DNA of 64,000 bases from Neoscytalidium dimidiatum. Taxonomy: Eukaryota; Ascomycota; Dothideomycetes; Botryosphaeriales; Botryosphaeriaceae. Numbering within the stretch: the first letter of the stretch is position 1; each line of letters starts with the position of its first letter. The notes below the pieces were generated by a model. It was not told the DNA's origin. It worked only from the letters and a program-made list of their open reading frames with translations, and did no database searches. The stretch spans positions 248,001-312,000 of the forward strand of contig CM074695.1 of assembly GCA_037367355.1 (NCBI GenBank), given 5' to 3'. Positions 1-10,527 of this stretch are shown piece after piece. The translations under genes were made by a program, and so were the position numbers.

Positions 1-1061
1 ACGGCCGTGGGCTTTCAGGCGTTGAAATCCGACTACTATGTCTCGGCCGCTCAGAAGCTGAAGCCTGATATCGTAATTGGGCTGGGGGACATTATGCACG
101 GCCATAGCAAGCCGAGTCTGAAACGGATAGACAAGATGGGCGATCGCACAACCGTGTGGATGCGGGACATCATCGCGGGGAAGGGTGGGCTCGACAAGAC
201 GAAGAAGGGCACCGCTTACAACATCTTCGCACCCATCCTCCCCGTCGGCAAGGAGCTACAATCATGGTACCTAGATGCACTGGTGGACGAAATGACGCCC
301 CACCTCTCCGGCCTGGCGCTCTACGATTCATCATCTCTAGGTGACATCCCCGACAAGCTGTCGGATCTCCCGCGTCTTGCTCTCGACAACCCCGCCACTC
401 CTCAGAAAGTCCTCCATGCCGTCTCTCTCGGAATGGACCTCTTCACCATCCCATTTGTCAGCCAAGCGACGGACGCCGGCATCGTCCTGGCCTTTGAGTT
501 CCCTGTCAAATCCCCGCCACCAGCAGCCGACTCGGAGCGCAAACCGCTTGGGATCGACTTCTGGCTCCCTCGCCACGCGGCGGATCTGTCTCCACTGACG
601 CCGGGCTGCGAGTGCTATGCGTGCACGAGGCATCACCGGGCGTACTTGCAGCATCTGCTCGTGGCGAAGGAAATGCTCGGATGGGTCCTCGTCCAGATAC
701 ACAACCACCACGTCATGGATCTCTTCTTCGAGGGGATCCGGAGCAGCATTGATAACGGCACGTTTGAAGAGGATAAGGCCGCGTTTGAGCGGGCCTACGT
801 GGATCAGCTTCCGGAGAAGACAGGCCAGGGTCCGAGGTGAGTGATATTGGGTTCGATGACGGATAATGCGTTTTGCTGACGATGTGCAGGCTGCGAGGCT
901 ACCAATTCACGTCAAGCGGACCGGGAGAGCCGAAGAAGAACCCTTCGGCTTACAAGATGCTTGATGAGCGGAAGGAAGTTCTAGAGGAGTCAATCACGCC
1001 TGGCTCGGGGACAGATGCGAAGGATCTTGAGGACAGGGGGTTCGCGGAGGTGCAGAAGTGA
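1..1061 (+). CDS. Queuine tRNA-ribosyltransferase accessory subunit 2 (QTRT2-like), 5' truncated by window edge
   Basis: C-terminal part of a tRNA-guanine transglycosylase-fold protein. In eukaryotes this subunit pairs with the catalytic QTRT1 to exchange guanine-34 for queuine in tRNAs with GUN anticodons. The reading frame is open from base 1, so the start lies outside the window. An intron spans 837-889 (donor GTGAGT, acceptor GTGCAG, branch GCTGAC), and the join gives P-R-L-R-G-Y. The zinc site typical of the family is visible as C-E-C-Y-A-C followed about 25 residues later by I-H-N-H-H. The segment G-L-G-D-I near the 5' end fits the TIM-barrel strand of the family. The tail after the intron is short and charged. 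Assignment rests on the Zn motif plus overall family resemblance; assignment to the non-catalytic subunit rather than QTRT1 is an inference from sequence flavour. Confidence 0.8.
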
Positions 1062-1224
1062 GGTGATGAAGCTCGTTTGGGAAATGCTCGACGCCGTCAT
1101 ATATGATAGATTCTCGCTGCTAAACCCGCTGGCTCATCGGAACTTTTAGCAGATCGCAGGTGAGTTGTCTCGGTGGCAACTACGTCTAGAAGTCTGATTC
1201 AACTTTCTTTGAGCCTTAGTCGGG

Positions 1225-2631
1225 TCATGTAAGAGGAAATCGATCATCCTGTGAGCCCAAGAGCTCACGGTTCCAAAGCTCTTTGGTCATGGCCGTGGAA
1301 GTCTGTTTGAAAGGCCTTTGGAGTTGAGGAGCAGTGAAAAGAACGAAGGTCGTCCGCGAAAACAAGGGTATTTTAGGGTTAGAAGCGCGGCGCCGGATGC
1401 CGTAATAGAGCGTGATGGCCACTATTGCGAATTTGAAGAGCCTGAGATGAAGACAAACGCCACGGGATCAGCGCTTTCTTGCTCTCTGCGGCTGCAGTGG
1501 TCAGGAGGGGGGCTTCATGACTTACCAAGCGGCAGGCCCGCGCAGCCTGTTCAACCAATTGTCCAGCATGATGTAGCAAGACAACCAGAGTATTTGCCTA
1601 AAGATGTACTTGAGGCATTTCGCGACGAGACGGGGAAAGCCGACAAGGATTATGTATGCCATGCCGACCAAAATTCTCGGCAATCGGCATACCATGTCCG
1701 TCAGGAATCCTGGAAGTCCAAGTGCCTTGTCTTTCAGGATCTGTGGGGTTTGATATATTTTCTCTTTGACGGACTCGAGCGCTGATGCAGCTAAACTCGC
1801 CGTCCGGTGAGGTCGTTCGATCGCAGTCTCTTCTGCAATGAAGTTCTATGTCACGCAAGTCAGCCCATTGCATGGTGGAAAACGAAGAGCCTCTTGCACT
1901 AACAGGATGAGCTGGTGGTCGGATGCATGATTCTTGTTGCTGAAGGTAGACGTCCCGCAGCGGGTTGGGAGATGATGCAAATTGGTTCTCCGAGCCATCG
2001 CCTGAGCTCTCCTCCTCGATCGTGATTCCACCCTGGTATGTGGGTGAGTAATTTTTGAACCACAATGCGGTATAGCAGAGCCTTAAATGTCGCGCCGACA
2101 GCCCCAGAGTTACCGATGAAGCCAGAAGGAAGATACACAACACAAGATGTCTCATGTTCCCAAGGAAATGGATCGTTGTTCCTAAAGCCAGGCTAATGAG
2201 CTCGACGGCGAAGAGCAGTAATGGCTTGCTCTCAAAGCTTTCGGCACCGTAAACGGTGCGGAGACGAATTAAAGTTGCGCATAGGTGCAGGGTCTCAAGC
2301 AAATCTTAATAATAAAAAAAAAGGGATATTCGAGTCAGCAAGAATACTGAAAGCTTATGAGGAAGTGCTGCGGACTTATTCCTGCAATTAAAGGTTTGTC
2401 GAGGCGCGGATCATAGTAGTGTGATATGTATTCATCGTGAAATACCGCGATCAGAGCAAGATGGGCGGCAGCACGACACCAGGCCTGCAGCGTCCAGCGT
2501 GACCTGATGCAGATCTTCTCCGAGCCATGGCCATCTCGTACTCTTGCTATGACGAGGGTCCCGGGCGGCAGGCGAAGGCCGTCGAGTATAGAGCTTATCG
2601 TGAACAAACTCTTGCGGGCGAGAGCTCCCAT
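1225..2631 (-). CDS. Hypothetical multi-pass membrane protein, four exons
   Basis: I do not recognise the family. Four minus-strand exons join in phase: 2631-2376, 2304-1900, 1832-1526 and 1441-1225, giving about 394 residues. The last join (donor GTAAGT, acceptor CTCAG) is firm: it continues a membrane segment across the splice (RGPAAW to LFKFAIVAITLYYG). The first intron uses a weak GTCCGC donor and the second a weak GTGCAA donor, so the 5' half is less certain. The N-terminus begins MGALARKSLFTISSILDGL. Hydrophobic segments lie after the first splice (LLLFAVELISLALGTTIHFL and VLCIFLLASSVTLGL) and in exons 3-4 (ILVGMAYITLVGF, ILWLSCYIML, FAIVAITLYYG). An acidic Ser/Glu stretch lies between the two groups. 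It diverges from the HET gene at 2945 with about 310 bp between start codons. Confidence 0.55.
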
Positions 2632-2944
2632 TGCCAAGACCAGGAAATGATGCGGGATCAGAGGCTCCCGACAGGACTGTAAGAAACTACGGGCGGAAGC
2701 AGTTACATAACCTGTGGGTGGGTGGCACTCTGCTATTCTAAGCGCCGCACAGCCCCGAGGGCGCGTCTCGCCTTGGCTGTCAGGCAGCAGGAAGCAGGCA
2801 GCAGGCATCTCTGCTGCGTCGCATGGTCTCAGCCACGCACACTGCTTACACCACCAATAATGACACAGCAGAGTACAAGTAGAACCCGCTGAGGGACGCA
2901 GCTTCACCTTTCCACAGTTCGAGCAACCACAACTGCGTTTGAGA
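2632..2944. promoter_or_regulatory. Divergent intergenic region between membrane protein and HET gene
   Basis: This 313 bp stretch separates two start codons pointing away from each other and must hold both promoters. No clear TATA box or named operator is visible. The minus-strand frame stays open through most of it, without a methionine better than the one at 2631. Confidence 0.4.
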
Positions 2945-5164
2945 ATGGTACTGTGTTCATCCTGTCAAGCGTTCGACATCCAGACGTTCAAGAAAGCCCC
3001 TCTGGGCATGCGCGGATATGAGCAACGCTCGGTGGAACAGGCAGCTCTTGCGGGCTGCACCTTTTGCGGATTTCTTTGTGAGAATCTCAGCGCCGAGATG
3101 CAGCGTGCGCGCGCAGCGTATGGAGACAAAAGCTGGGTGCACATGAGGATGAGCAGGGATCATGAATCAAGCTCCGCGGCGAAGAGCAAGGAACTTGGTT
3201 GCAACACGCTCGACATTATTCTCGCGCCTCAAGACCTCCTCGTCGTGGGCGATGAGCGTATCTTCGATGACTGTGGCGACAGATGCATCATTGCTCCGCT
3301 TGAGCTACGTGTTGTTGCGGAACAAGGTAATCAGCCCTGCCTCATGTCGCCCGAAGACTAAATCTGTCCAGACAGCCCAGCTGCATTGAATGGAGATATT
3401 GTTGGGAGATATCTTGGCGATGATCCAGCGTCTGAGATTCATCTCCAAGCCATCCGTCAGTGGCTCGACGAATGTCTGTCAAAGCATCCGCAATGTCGCC
3501 GTACCGCGTCAGGAGCTGAAATAAACGCGAAGCATGTCCAGCTACCCACCCGCTGTATAGACGTGACAGGAAATACTCTGAAGCTCCGGGATACTTCACA
3601 AACATGGAGTAGTTACATCACTCTCAGCCACCGGTGGACTGAGCAGACGCACAAGAGCAGAACTGTGGGGAGTATCGTCGGTGCGAGAACGGAAGAGATC
3701 AACCTCTCCAGCCTTCCGAAGACGCTTCAAGATGCAATCTCTATCACCAGGAGGCTAGAAGTTCCATACCTGTGGGTCGACTCCCTATGTATCATCCAAG
3801 GCGATGATGGAGGCGCCGACTGGCTGAGAGAAGCACCAAATATGGGCCAGTATTTCCAAAACTCGCTCTTTACATTATCAGCAACCGGAGCTTCGAACAG
3901 AAAAGGCGGCTGCTTCCAGGAACGCCCTCCCGGAATCGTTGGGCCTTTGGTCAGGCTCCCCTACCGGGATCCACATGGAAGGAAGATGGGACATTTCTAT
4001 GTCCATAAAAGGGAAACATCTGCTACGCAAGAATACATAGACCGTGTTAACAAGACTGAGCTAATGACCAGAGGCTGGGTCCTCCAGGAGAGACTTCTGA
4101 GCCGGAGGGTAATCCACTTCACTGAATCACAACTTTTCTTTGAGTGCGCAACACACAATCCAAGAAGCGAATGCATGGAGACCGTATTCGTCGACCCGCG
4201 CTCCCGCTGCATGTCCGAGATTACGCATACCCCTTCTGTCGATGTCTCCTCCCTATGGCATAGCGGCAAGACACCCTTCATTGAAATCTCGACCTGGGAG
4301 ACGAGCATCTCTCACAGCGACCACTGGTATAGCATCGTGGAGCAATTCTCGGCAATGGCCCTGACGAAACCCGCACAAGATAGACTAGCTGCTGTGGCTG
4401 GTATCGTTGGGGAATTCCAGAAGATCCTTGAAAGGGACCACGCTGATCAAAAAATGCCACTTTACCTAGCTGGTCTCTGGCTCCACGACATCCATTATGG
4501 GCTCCTTTGGGGGTCATGCCACGAAGGTGAGCGGCCTCAGCTTTCCGGGTGCGAGACCCCCAGCTGGACTTGGGCAACGTACATGTCCCCCGTCCGTTGG
4601 CATGGTGGGTCCGCAAATACGGAGAAGAGCTGTGATATAATCGGCCTTTCAGGTCTGAGGAGCATATGGCATGATGTAGAGGCAAAAAATGGGTTTCGGG
4701 ACCTACCTACCACGGATTCATTCGGCGTGTTGACTGCCTCCATACACCTGAAGATCCGCGGAAACATCCAGCCCATCATGTTGAGCGGAGCGTTCTCGGA
4801 TGACCACCATGAATACCTCAAGACATGGACAGGCATCGACACAAGTGTTCGTAGTCGTCAGTGGCAGCTGGTATATGATCTGGACGGCCGTGAAAAACAT
4901 GGCTGGGCTTCCATCGACAACGCCGCTGCCGCCGCCGAGTACGCAGCCGGAAAATATCTCGTACTGCCTGCGTTGCACGTCTCAACCACAACAGGCGTAC
5001 CCGGAGGTATTGAGTTTGGTTACTTTGGCTTCACGCATCACGTTTACAACTTTCTACTCCTGCGACAGGTCGATCACGGACGCTTTCAAAGGCTTGGCAT
5101 GGGCAAAATCTTTACCAAGAACTTCTTCAAAGATGCGAGCAGCCAGGAGGTTGTCTTGGTTTAA
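2945..5164 (+). CDS. HET domain protein (heterokaryon incompatibility family)
   Basis: Predicted 721-residue cytosolic protein. One intron spans 3327-3380 (donor GTAATC, branch GACTAA, acceptor CCCAG); the join reads VVAEQ-AALNGDIV. The N-terminus carries the C-S-S-C ... G-C-T-F-C-G cysteine pattern common at the start of long fungal HET proteins. The HET domain itself is clear: Y-I-T-L-S-H-R-W at about 206-213, Y-L-W-V-D-S-L-C-I-I-Q at about 257-267, and the R-G-W-V-L-Q-E-R block further on. HET proteins trigger cell death or growth arrest after fusion of genetically different hyphae, and many homologues have unknown specificity. The start at 2945 is the first ATG of the frame. Nothing shows which partner it senses; no NLR or prion-like gene lies beside it. 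Confidence 0.88.
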
Positions 5165-5820
5165 GTGGCTGAAGCAGTTCAGAACTACAACAAGAAATAA
5201 TATTTTTTTGTCTCGCCTGTATTGCAGAGAAAGAGGCATCTACTGAAACCTAGAACGCTCAAGAAAGCCCACGACTCCAATGAGGGACCATGATCATTCC
5301 CTGTAAGCTGAAGTTCAATCAGCTTCATGTACACGTGGGTATGCATTAATATTTGATATCCTTGTTGGTGTGTCCAAAACTTGTCGGATCAAATACATTC
5401 GGTCTCGGAAATCTGGCTACGCGTACCCGGTTAACGTCGAATTAATTCAAATACTAAGAAACGCACCACTGCGTAATCCAATGGACGGAAGTAAACGGGC
5501 TTAAGCCTAAAAGTAAGCGTGTACCTCCGCTTCCGGGGGCCAAATAGTCTTGGCCCCGATAGACAGTAGCGCCGAAAGCTACAGGACGAAAGCCTCCGAT
5601 CTAGAAGCAAAGTCACATAGGCCGCTCGCATGGTTCAGAATCCTAACCCCAAACGCGCATCAAATACGAATTATCGTTGACGTCATCTGACAAGTTTGAA
5701 TCAGTCGCCTACCAAACAACCATAGCCCTTCCCCAAACTACATAAACATAACAAACTTTCCCCCCCTTGCAGCCATCATGTGAAAACAACCTACTGCGCC
5801 AAATCATCAACATTCATCCA
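5165..5820. other. Intergenic region, no gene seen
   Basis: About 650 bp between two plus-strand genes. The first part should hold the 3' untranslated region of the HET gene. Around 5490-5560 there is a cluster of inverted repeats (annotated separately). The last 120 bp is C- and A-rich, as expected for a fungal 5' leader. No open frame here looks coding. Confidence 0.5.
5498..5557. repeat. Two adjacent inverted repeats (palindrome and hairpin)
   Basis: A perfect 10 bp palindrome, GGCTTAAGCC, lies at 5498-5507. A perfect 8 bp stem with a 6 nt loop lies at 5536-5557 (GGGGCCAA, loop ATAGTC, TTGGCCCC). They are in noncoding DNA between the HET gene and the monooxygenase. They could be a transcription-factor site, a folded 3' end, or a fragment of an old element; the sequence alone does not decide. 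Confidence 0.45.
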
Positions 5821-7032
5821 ATGTCCCCATCCATCCTCATCGCAGGCGGCGGCATCGCCGGCCCCGTCCTGGCCTTCTGGCTCCGCCGCGCCGGCTGGGC
5901 CTGCACCATCGTCGAGCGCTCGCCCGTCCCGCGCACGACGGGGCAGCAGATCGACCTGCGCGGCGCCTCGCGCGAGGTCGTGCGGCGCATGGGCCTGGAC
6001 GACGCCGTGTCCGCGCGCGTCGTCAAGGAGCAGGGGCTGGCGTTCGTGAACGCGGACGGGAAGCACCTCGCCGCGTTCGGCGCGAGGTCCGACGGCGCGA
6101 GCTTCACGGCCGAGGTCGAGATCCTGCGCGGGGAGCTGGCGTCGGTGTTCCTGGACGCGACGAAGGAGGGCGTGGAGTACGTGTGGGGGGACTGGGTGAC
6201 GGGGCTGGTGGAGGTGGAGGACGGCGGCGGCGGCGGCGGCGGCGGCGTCGAGGCGACGTTTGCGAAGGCGGAGAAGAGGCGGTTCGACGTCGTGGTCGCG
6301 GCGGACGGCATGAATTCCCGGACCAGGCGGCTGGTCTTCGACGACGCGGACGCGCTGCGCCATCTCGGGCAGTACATGGCGTACTTCACCATCCCGCTCG
6401 CGCAGCACGACGACCCGTGGGCCAAGTGGTACAACGCCCCCGGCGGCCGCTTGATCCTCATGAGACCGGATCTGGACCGCAAGAGGACCGGTGTGTACAT
6501 CGCGGTTTGCGGAAACGACACCCCGGCGGACTACCTTCGGAAGGGGGTGCAGGAACAGATGCAGATGTGGGAGGAACTGTTCAAGGATGCTGGCTGGGAG
6601 GCGGAGCGCGTGATCAAGGGCATGTACAACTGCGACGACTTCTACATGCAGCAGATTGCGCAGGTCCGGATGTCGCAGTGGTCGAAGGGGCGTGTCGCGT
6701 TGCTTGGGGATGCAGCATACTGCCCCTCTCCAATTTCCGGGCTGGGTGCCTCATGCGCCATCGAGGGAGCATACGTTTTGGCCGGGGAGCTGACGAAGCA
6801 TCAAGGCGACTACAAGGCAGCGTTTTCGGGATACGAGGAGACGATGCGGCCAGTCATCACGAAGGCGCAGAAGCTCATTCCTGGCACTCCTGCGCTTGCC
6901 AATCCGCAGACTTCGTGGGGAATCTCTATTATGAATGGCCTTCTGGGGGCTATTTCTTGGTCAGGTTTGGCGAACTGGTTTCAGGGAGGCGTTCTTTCCG
7001 AGATTGTGGATTTGCCCGAATATGATATGTGA
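5821..7032 (+). CDS. FAD-dependent monooxygenase (PHBH fold)
   Basis: Intronless 403-residue flavoprotein of the aromatic hydroxylase / TetX-like group. These use FAD and NAD(P)H to put one oxygen atom on an aromatic or polyketide substrate. The dinucleotide-binding G-G-G-I-A-G is at residues 9-14, the D-G motif (V-V-A-A-D-G-M-N-S-R-T-R) at about 157-169, and the G-D motif (A-L-L-G-D-A-A-Y-C-P-S-P) at about 292-303. A glycine run encoded by a GGC repeat near 6220-6246 sits in a loop between the substrate domain and the DG motif. The ATG at 5821 is the only in-frame ATG before the FAD motif. There is no C-terminal membrane helix. Third-codon positions are strongly GC-rich in the first 700 bases and less so after. 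No biosynthetic core enzyme is adjacent, so the substrate is unknown. Confidence 0.88.
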   Translation: MSPSILIAGGGIAGPVLAFWLRRAGWACTIVERSPVPRTTGQQIDLRGASREVVRRMGLDDAVSARVVKEQGLAFVNADGKHLAAFGARSDGASFTAEVEILRGELASVFLDATKEGVEYVWGDWVTGLVEVEDGGGGGGGGVEATFAKAEKRRFDVVVAADGMNSRTRRLVFDDADALRHLGQYMAYFTIPLAQHDDPWAKWYNAPGGRLILMRPDLDRKRTGVYIAVCGNDTPADYLRKGVQEQMQMWEELFKDAGWEAERVIKGMYNCDDFYMQQIAQVRMSQWSKGRVALLGDAAYCPSPISGLGASCAIEGAYVLAGELTKHQGDYKAAFSGYEETMRPVITKAQKLIPGTPALANPQTSWGISIMNGLLGAISWSGLANWFQGGVLSEIVDLPEYDM

Positions 7033-8875
7033 TAGTTTTATTTGCTCACTTTGCGTAGAGCACCTAATTTTTTTTTTTTTTAAAATTTTCTTTTTTTTGA
7101 TGTAAGTTGCTACAACGCACCCTTTTAGACTGGCAAAAAGCCATCAAGCGAAAGCGAACCTCCAAAAACTAATTATACTTTCCTATGCTGTGTCACTGCG
7201 AGCTTCACGTTAGTTCATGGTTCAGATCAGGTGGCTGGTTTGCCAAATATGCTGCTGTATGGGAATCGAAGCAGCCTCCAGGACGCTAATATGTAAACAC
7301 ATTAGTAACATTCACATACGGACGACTGCTTCAGCTCCGCATATGCTACACTGTCCAGTCAAGTTCAAAAGCCTACCATGATTCGTCGCTTAGCTAGTTT
7401 CATCCAATTTCGTTAAACAGACAATCTACATACCCTCCCACAGATTATAGCATTGATCCGACTCATCTCCTCAATTGCTTCCAACTGAAACCTTACTAAG
7501 CAGTATCTCATCTCAGTACGCGCAAAACTTCTTCCAGCACTCGTACAAATCAACCGATCTCTCTCAACATATTTGCGCCTGCCCAGTCGAGGAATATGTC
7601 TCATATCCACAACACCATAGTCCATGTAGGGATGAAGTAAGGGATTATTTGCGCGGTAGAAGTGTTTATCGTAAAGAAGTACGCGAGAATATGAATCTGC
7701 CCCTGTCGGCGTCTTTAAAAGCATCGCTACCAGATTTTGCACATTGAATGATAGATCACGGACTGCCTTGCCTTGCGTTGCGCGGTCTAGCCACGTACGT
7801 CCAGTGGAGAGGATAAATATCACCACTTCTGCGCATAGGAAAGCGCACGGATACTGCTATGTAGAAGCAGCAAAATTTCCTTTGCTGAAGCCTTTTCAGT
7901 AAGTCTTTGCACTCTCTTCGTCACTCTCCATCAGGGTAATCCCAAGCCTGCATCATCAGAGTCATGGGCTTCAAAGGCCGTCTGCTACTAGATGCGCAAC
8001 AATTTCCTCAATTCTCATTCTCTTCTGTGGGACGTCTATTACTGTCTATGCACGCTTCTTTGACGTTTGTAGGCGCAATATTCTCCTCAGATGATGGTGA
8101 CGGCGATGGAGAAACGCTTGATTTCCTACACGGCCGTTCATTTTGAGACCTCAGCTCGCACATAGAGAGATATCAACATGTCCATCTTGTCTACAATCGC
8201 CTGAAGAATTCCCATGCAGTCTTGCAGAACTTTAGATTGTCTTCTGAGAGTGCCCATGTGTAAGCGAAGCCTGTGTTCAATGTTTGCTTGTAGGCAGGCA
8301 ACTTTGTGAGGCAGATGCGCCATACCCAGTTGCGCTCTGACATCATGAATTCTACCCCCCACTGGATGTGGGTTTTTGGCCGGTCTTTCAGGAGATGAAT
8401 ATTGTTGTTTTTACATGCTAGCATGAAGAAGACCTCATATGCTCAAAGATGTCACTATAGAGGTCGACGAGCGTCATACCTACTCTATTGGACTGTTTGA
8501 GCAACACTGGCATTGAAATGCCAGCGATTGGTAGAGTATGAAGTGTTTATTCCTGAAAACTCTTCCGAGGTTTCAGTCATCGCCTTGAAGATTTTGTCCG
8601 AGTAGTGAAGCCTGGCTTTGAGAGAGTGCCAACACATAGAATCCCGCAATGACGGAAATAACAAAAGCGAGCAGTCAAACACGTGGGTTGCAATCAATAA
8701 AGGCTGTCTTTGGCCATTGTGATCGATGGTTCTGAAATCTAAAATGACGCAAAAGTGGGAGAAATCCTTACAAGGCTCCTTCGACATTCCTTCATCTATC
8801 ATGATGGCCGTCCAAGTTCAGCACGCCGCACCTGGCCAGTCGTACGCAGCACATCACCATGTCAAACTCATTATT
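7033..8875. other. Long noncoding or decayed stretch with minus-strand coding-like fragments
   Basis: About 1.8 kb. The first 60 bp holds a T-rich tract (about 7069-7098), probably part of the monooxygenase 3' region. Between 7413 and 8802 several minus-strand frames read like protein (7413-7826, 8138-8424, 8485-8802), but I could not join them into one gene with good splice signals. Base composition is lower in GC than in the flanking genes. The fragments could be a decayed gene or exons of a poorly conserved one. Confidence 0.4.
8138..8802 (-). pseudogene. Possible remnant or unresolved spliced gene
   Basis: Two minus-strand frames lie in series. The first (8802-8485) reads ...FCVILDFRTIDHNGQRQPL..., ending in a stop before a GTATGA donor-like site. 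The second (about 8430-8191) reads ...IQWGVEFMMSERNWVWRIC..., rich in tryptophan and aromatic residues; an alternative overlapping frame ends at 8138. Both look more protein-like than chance frames nearby. No in-phase splice joins them, so either one exon edge was missed or the gene is broken. I do not recognise a family. Confidence 0.25.
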
Positions 8876-9394
8876 TCAAGCGTTACCAAATTTCAGACCA
8901 AACAGCTCCGCTGTCAACTTTCCCCCGAACGCCTCATGCTCAATCTTCGTAACAGATTCAAATCCCAATCCTTCGTATATCCTCCTCGCCGGCTCAGAGC
9001 TCTGCATCCAGACCACCATTCTCTTATACCCTGCGTCCCTGGCGAACGCCACCGCCTCCTTCACTAACCTCTTCCCCACACCCCTGCCCCTCTCCTCCGG
9101 CTCCACAAGCAGCAGCCGCAGCATGGCCGTCATCTCGACCTCCTCCTTCTCGTTGAAAAGCATCACGCAGCCGACGAAGGTCCCATCTTTTCGTTCCGCA
9201 ATCCACAAGCGCTCGTAGGCCGGATCGTGCGTGTCGACAAAGTCGGCGCAGGTGCGCGCGACAAGCGCTTCGATGCCGACGTCCCAGCTGTAATCTTGCG
9301 TGTACAGGACGCCGTGCCTGGAGATGATGTGCCCGATGTCGCCGGGGCGGAAGTTGCGGAGGATGATGTCATTTTCGAAAGTGTCGTTTGCCAT
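8876..9394 (-). CDS. GNAT-family N-acetyltransferase
   Basis: Intronless 172-residue protein covering one GNAT domain. The acetyl-CoA pyrophosphate-binding motif A is clear: L-L-L-V-E-P-E-E-R-G-R-G-V-G-K-R-L at about 94-110, followed by the A-F-A-R-D-A-G-Y-K-R segment and motif B (R-R-I-Y-E-G-L-G-F-E) near the C-terminus. The start at 9394 is the first ATG; in-frame upstream codons begin only with GTG. The acceptor substrate cannot be read from the sequence; small-molecule or MarR-associated GNATs look most similar in layout. It stands alone, with noncoding DNA on both sides. Confidence 0.85.
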   Translation of the reverse strand: MANDTFENDIILRNFRPGDIGHIISRHGVLYTQDYSWDVGIEALVARTCADFVDTHDPAYERLWIAERKDGTFVGCVMLFNEKEEVEMTAMLRLLLVEPEERGRGVGKRLVKEAVAFARDAGYKRMVVWMQSSEPARRIYEGLGFESVTKIEHEAFGGKLTAELFGLKFGNA

Positions 9395-10527
9395 TGTAGT
9401 GGTATGTGGGGGGGTGGATGGTAAGAGAAGAGACTCGTGAGGGTAATCGTTCACTTATGGATAGACGTGGAGGACACGGGCGATGATAAGATCCACGCTA
9501 AGCAGGGGAGTCGGTGTTTAAGCTTCAGGTGACACTGACAGGCGGAAGAGCCTCTCCCTCTTGTAACTGCGCTTCCCTCCGATAGGAAAATCATCCTCTC
9601 ATCAGCACATCACCATCGTGGACCCGTCCACGGTGCGCCTGCTGTCACCGCGGAATCGGGCCGTGTCCTTGATGCTTGCTTGGCAGCACCGGCCCGATGA
9701 TGGCGAGATAATGTTGTAAAATTCCCTCGCGAGTCTAAAGACGGCAATTTTGAATTCGCCGAGCGGACCTCGGGGTTCTTGAACCCAAACGCACCCATCT
9801 CCGCTGATAGTGAGTATCAAGGCCACCAGGGACGTCAGCTCCCAGTGGGGAGCATGGGATGCCCCTCCAATCGTGCAGTTCGGAGATGTCAAAGGCCACT
9901 CGACCGTTGCTCGAATCACTCCAGTACGCCCCGCATTTGTTTTTTCCCCGCTCGCCTCCCTTTCATTCGCTAATCTGCGCTTGTTGCATTTACCGATCCC
10001 TGCTGGAGATCTATGGCTCAGAATTAAGAGCCCGTGCTTGCAACCTTAACCAAATTGGTCCATGGCGTCTACCGCCATAGCCGCGTTTGCAACGTCTCGA
10101 ACCGCAATAGCATTAGTGATGCTGTACTAAGAATTGCCCATACCACTACAGTATAGGCAGGGCTTGGCAAATGAGGCTGAAGAAAAGTTGGGTAGATATC
10201 CTGGGTTGGTAAGCTGGAGGCTGAGAGTCTGTCGGTAGATGGTTTTGAGGCTGTCAAGGTGTTAGGGTTGTCCCGTCATCAATGAAGATGTCACGGAATA
10301 GCAAACGCCGATATCACTTCTACAGATGTCAACAAGGCTTTCAATTTTGCCGCAAGAGGTTCAGGTGGATTCCACGGTATGATCCATCTTTCACCGTCCT
10401 GTAGTAAATTATTCCGTACTGTCAAAACCTTTATTGCGTCAATACGCGGCACCACCACCAACTTCCGTTCCCAGATCCGCCCTATCTAGAATCTTCATAT
10501 TTTCCCTATCGTATTGTGAAGCTTCTC
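9395..10527. other. Intergenic region, no gene supported
   Basis: About 1.1 kb between two minus-strand genes. Several open frames of 60-105 codons exist on both strands, but none has family motifs, good codon use or splice signals. It should contain the promoter of the GNAT gene and the 3' end of the gene at 10528-11220. Confidence 0.45.
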
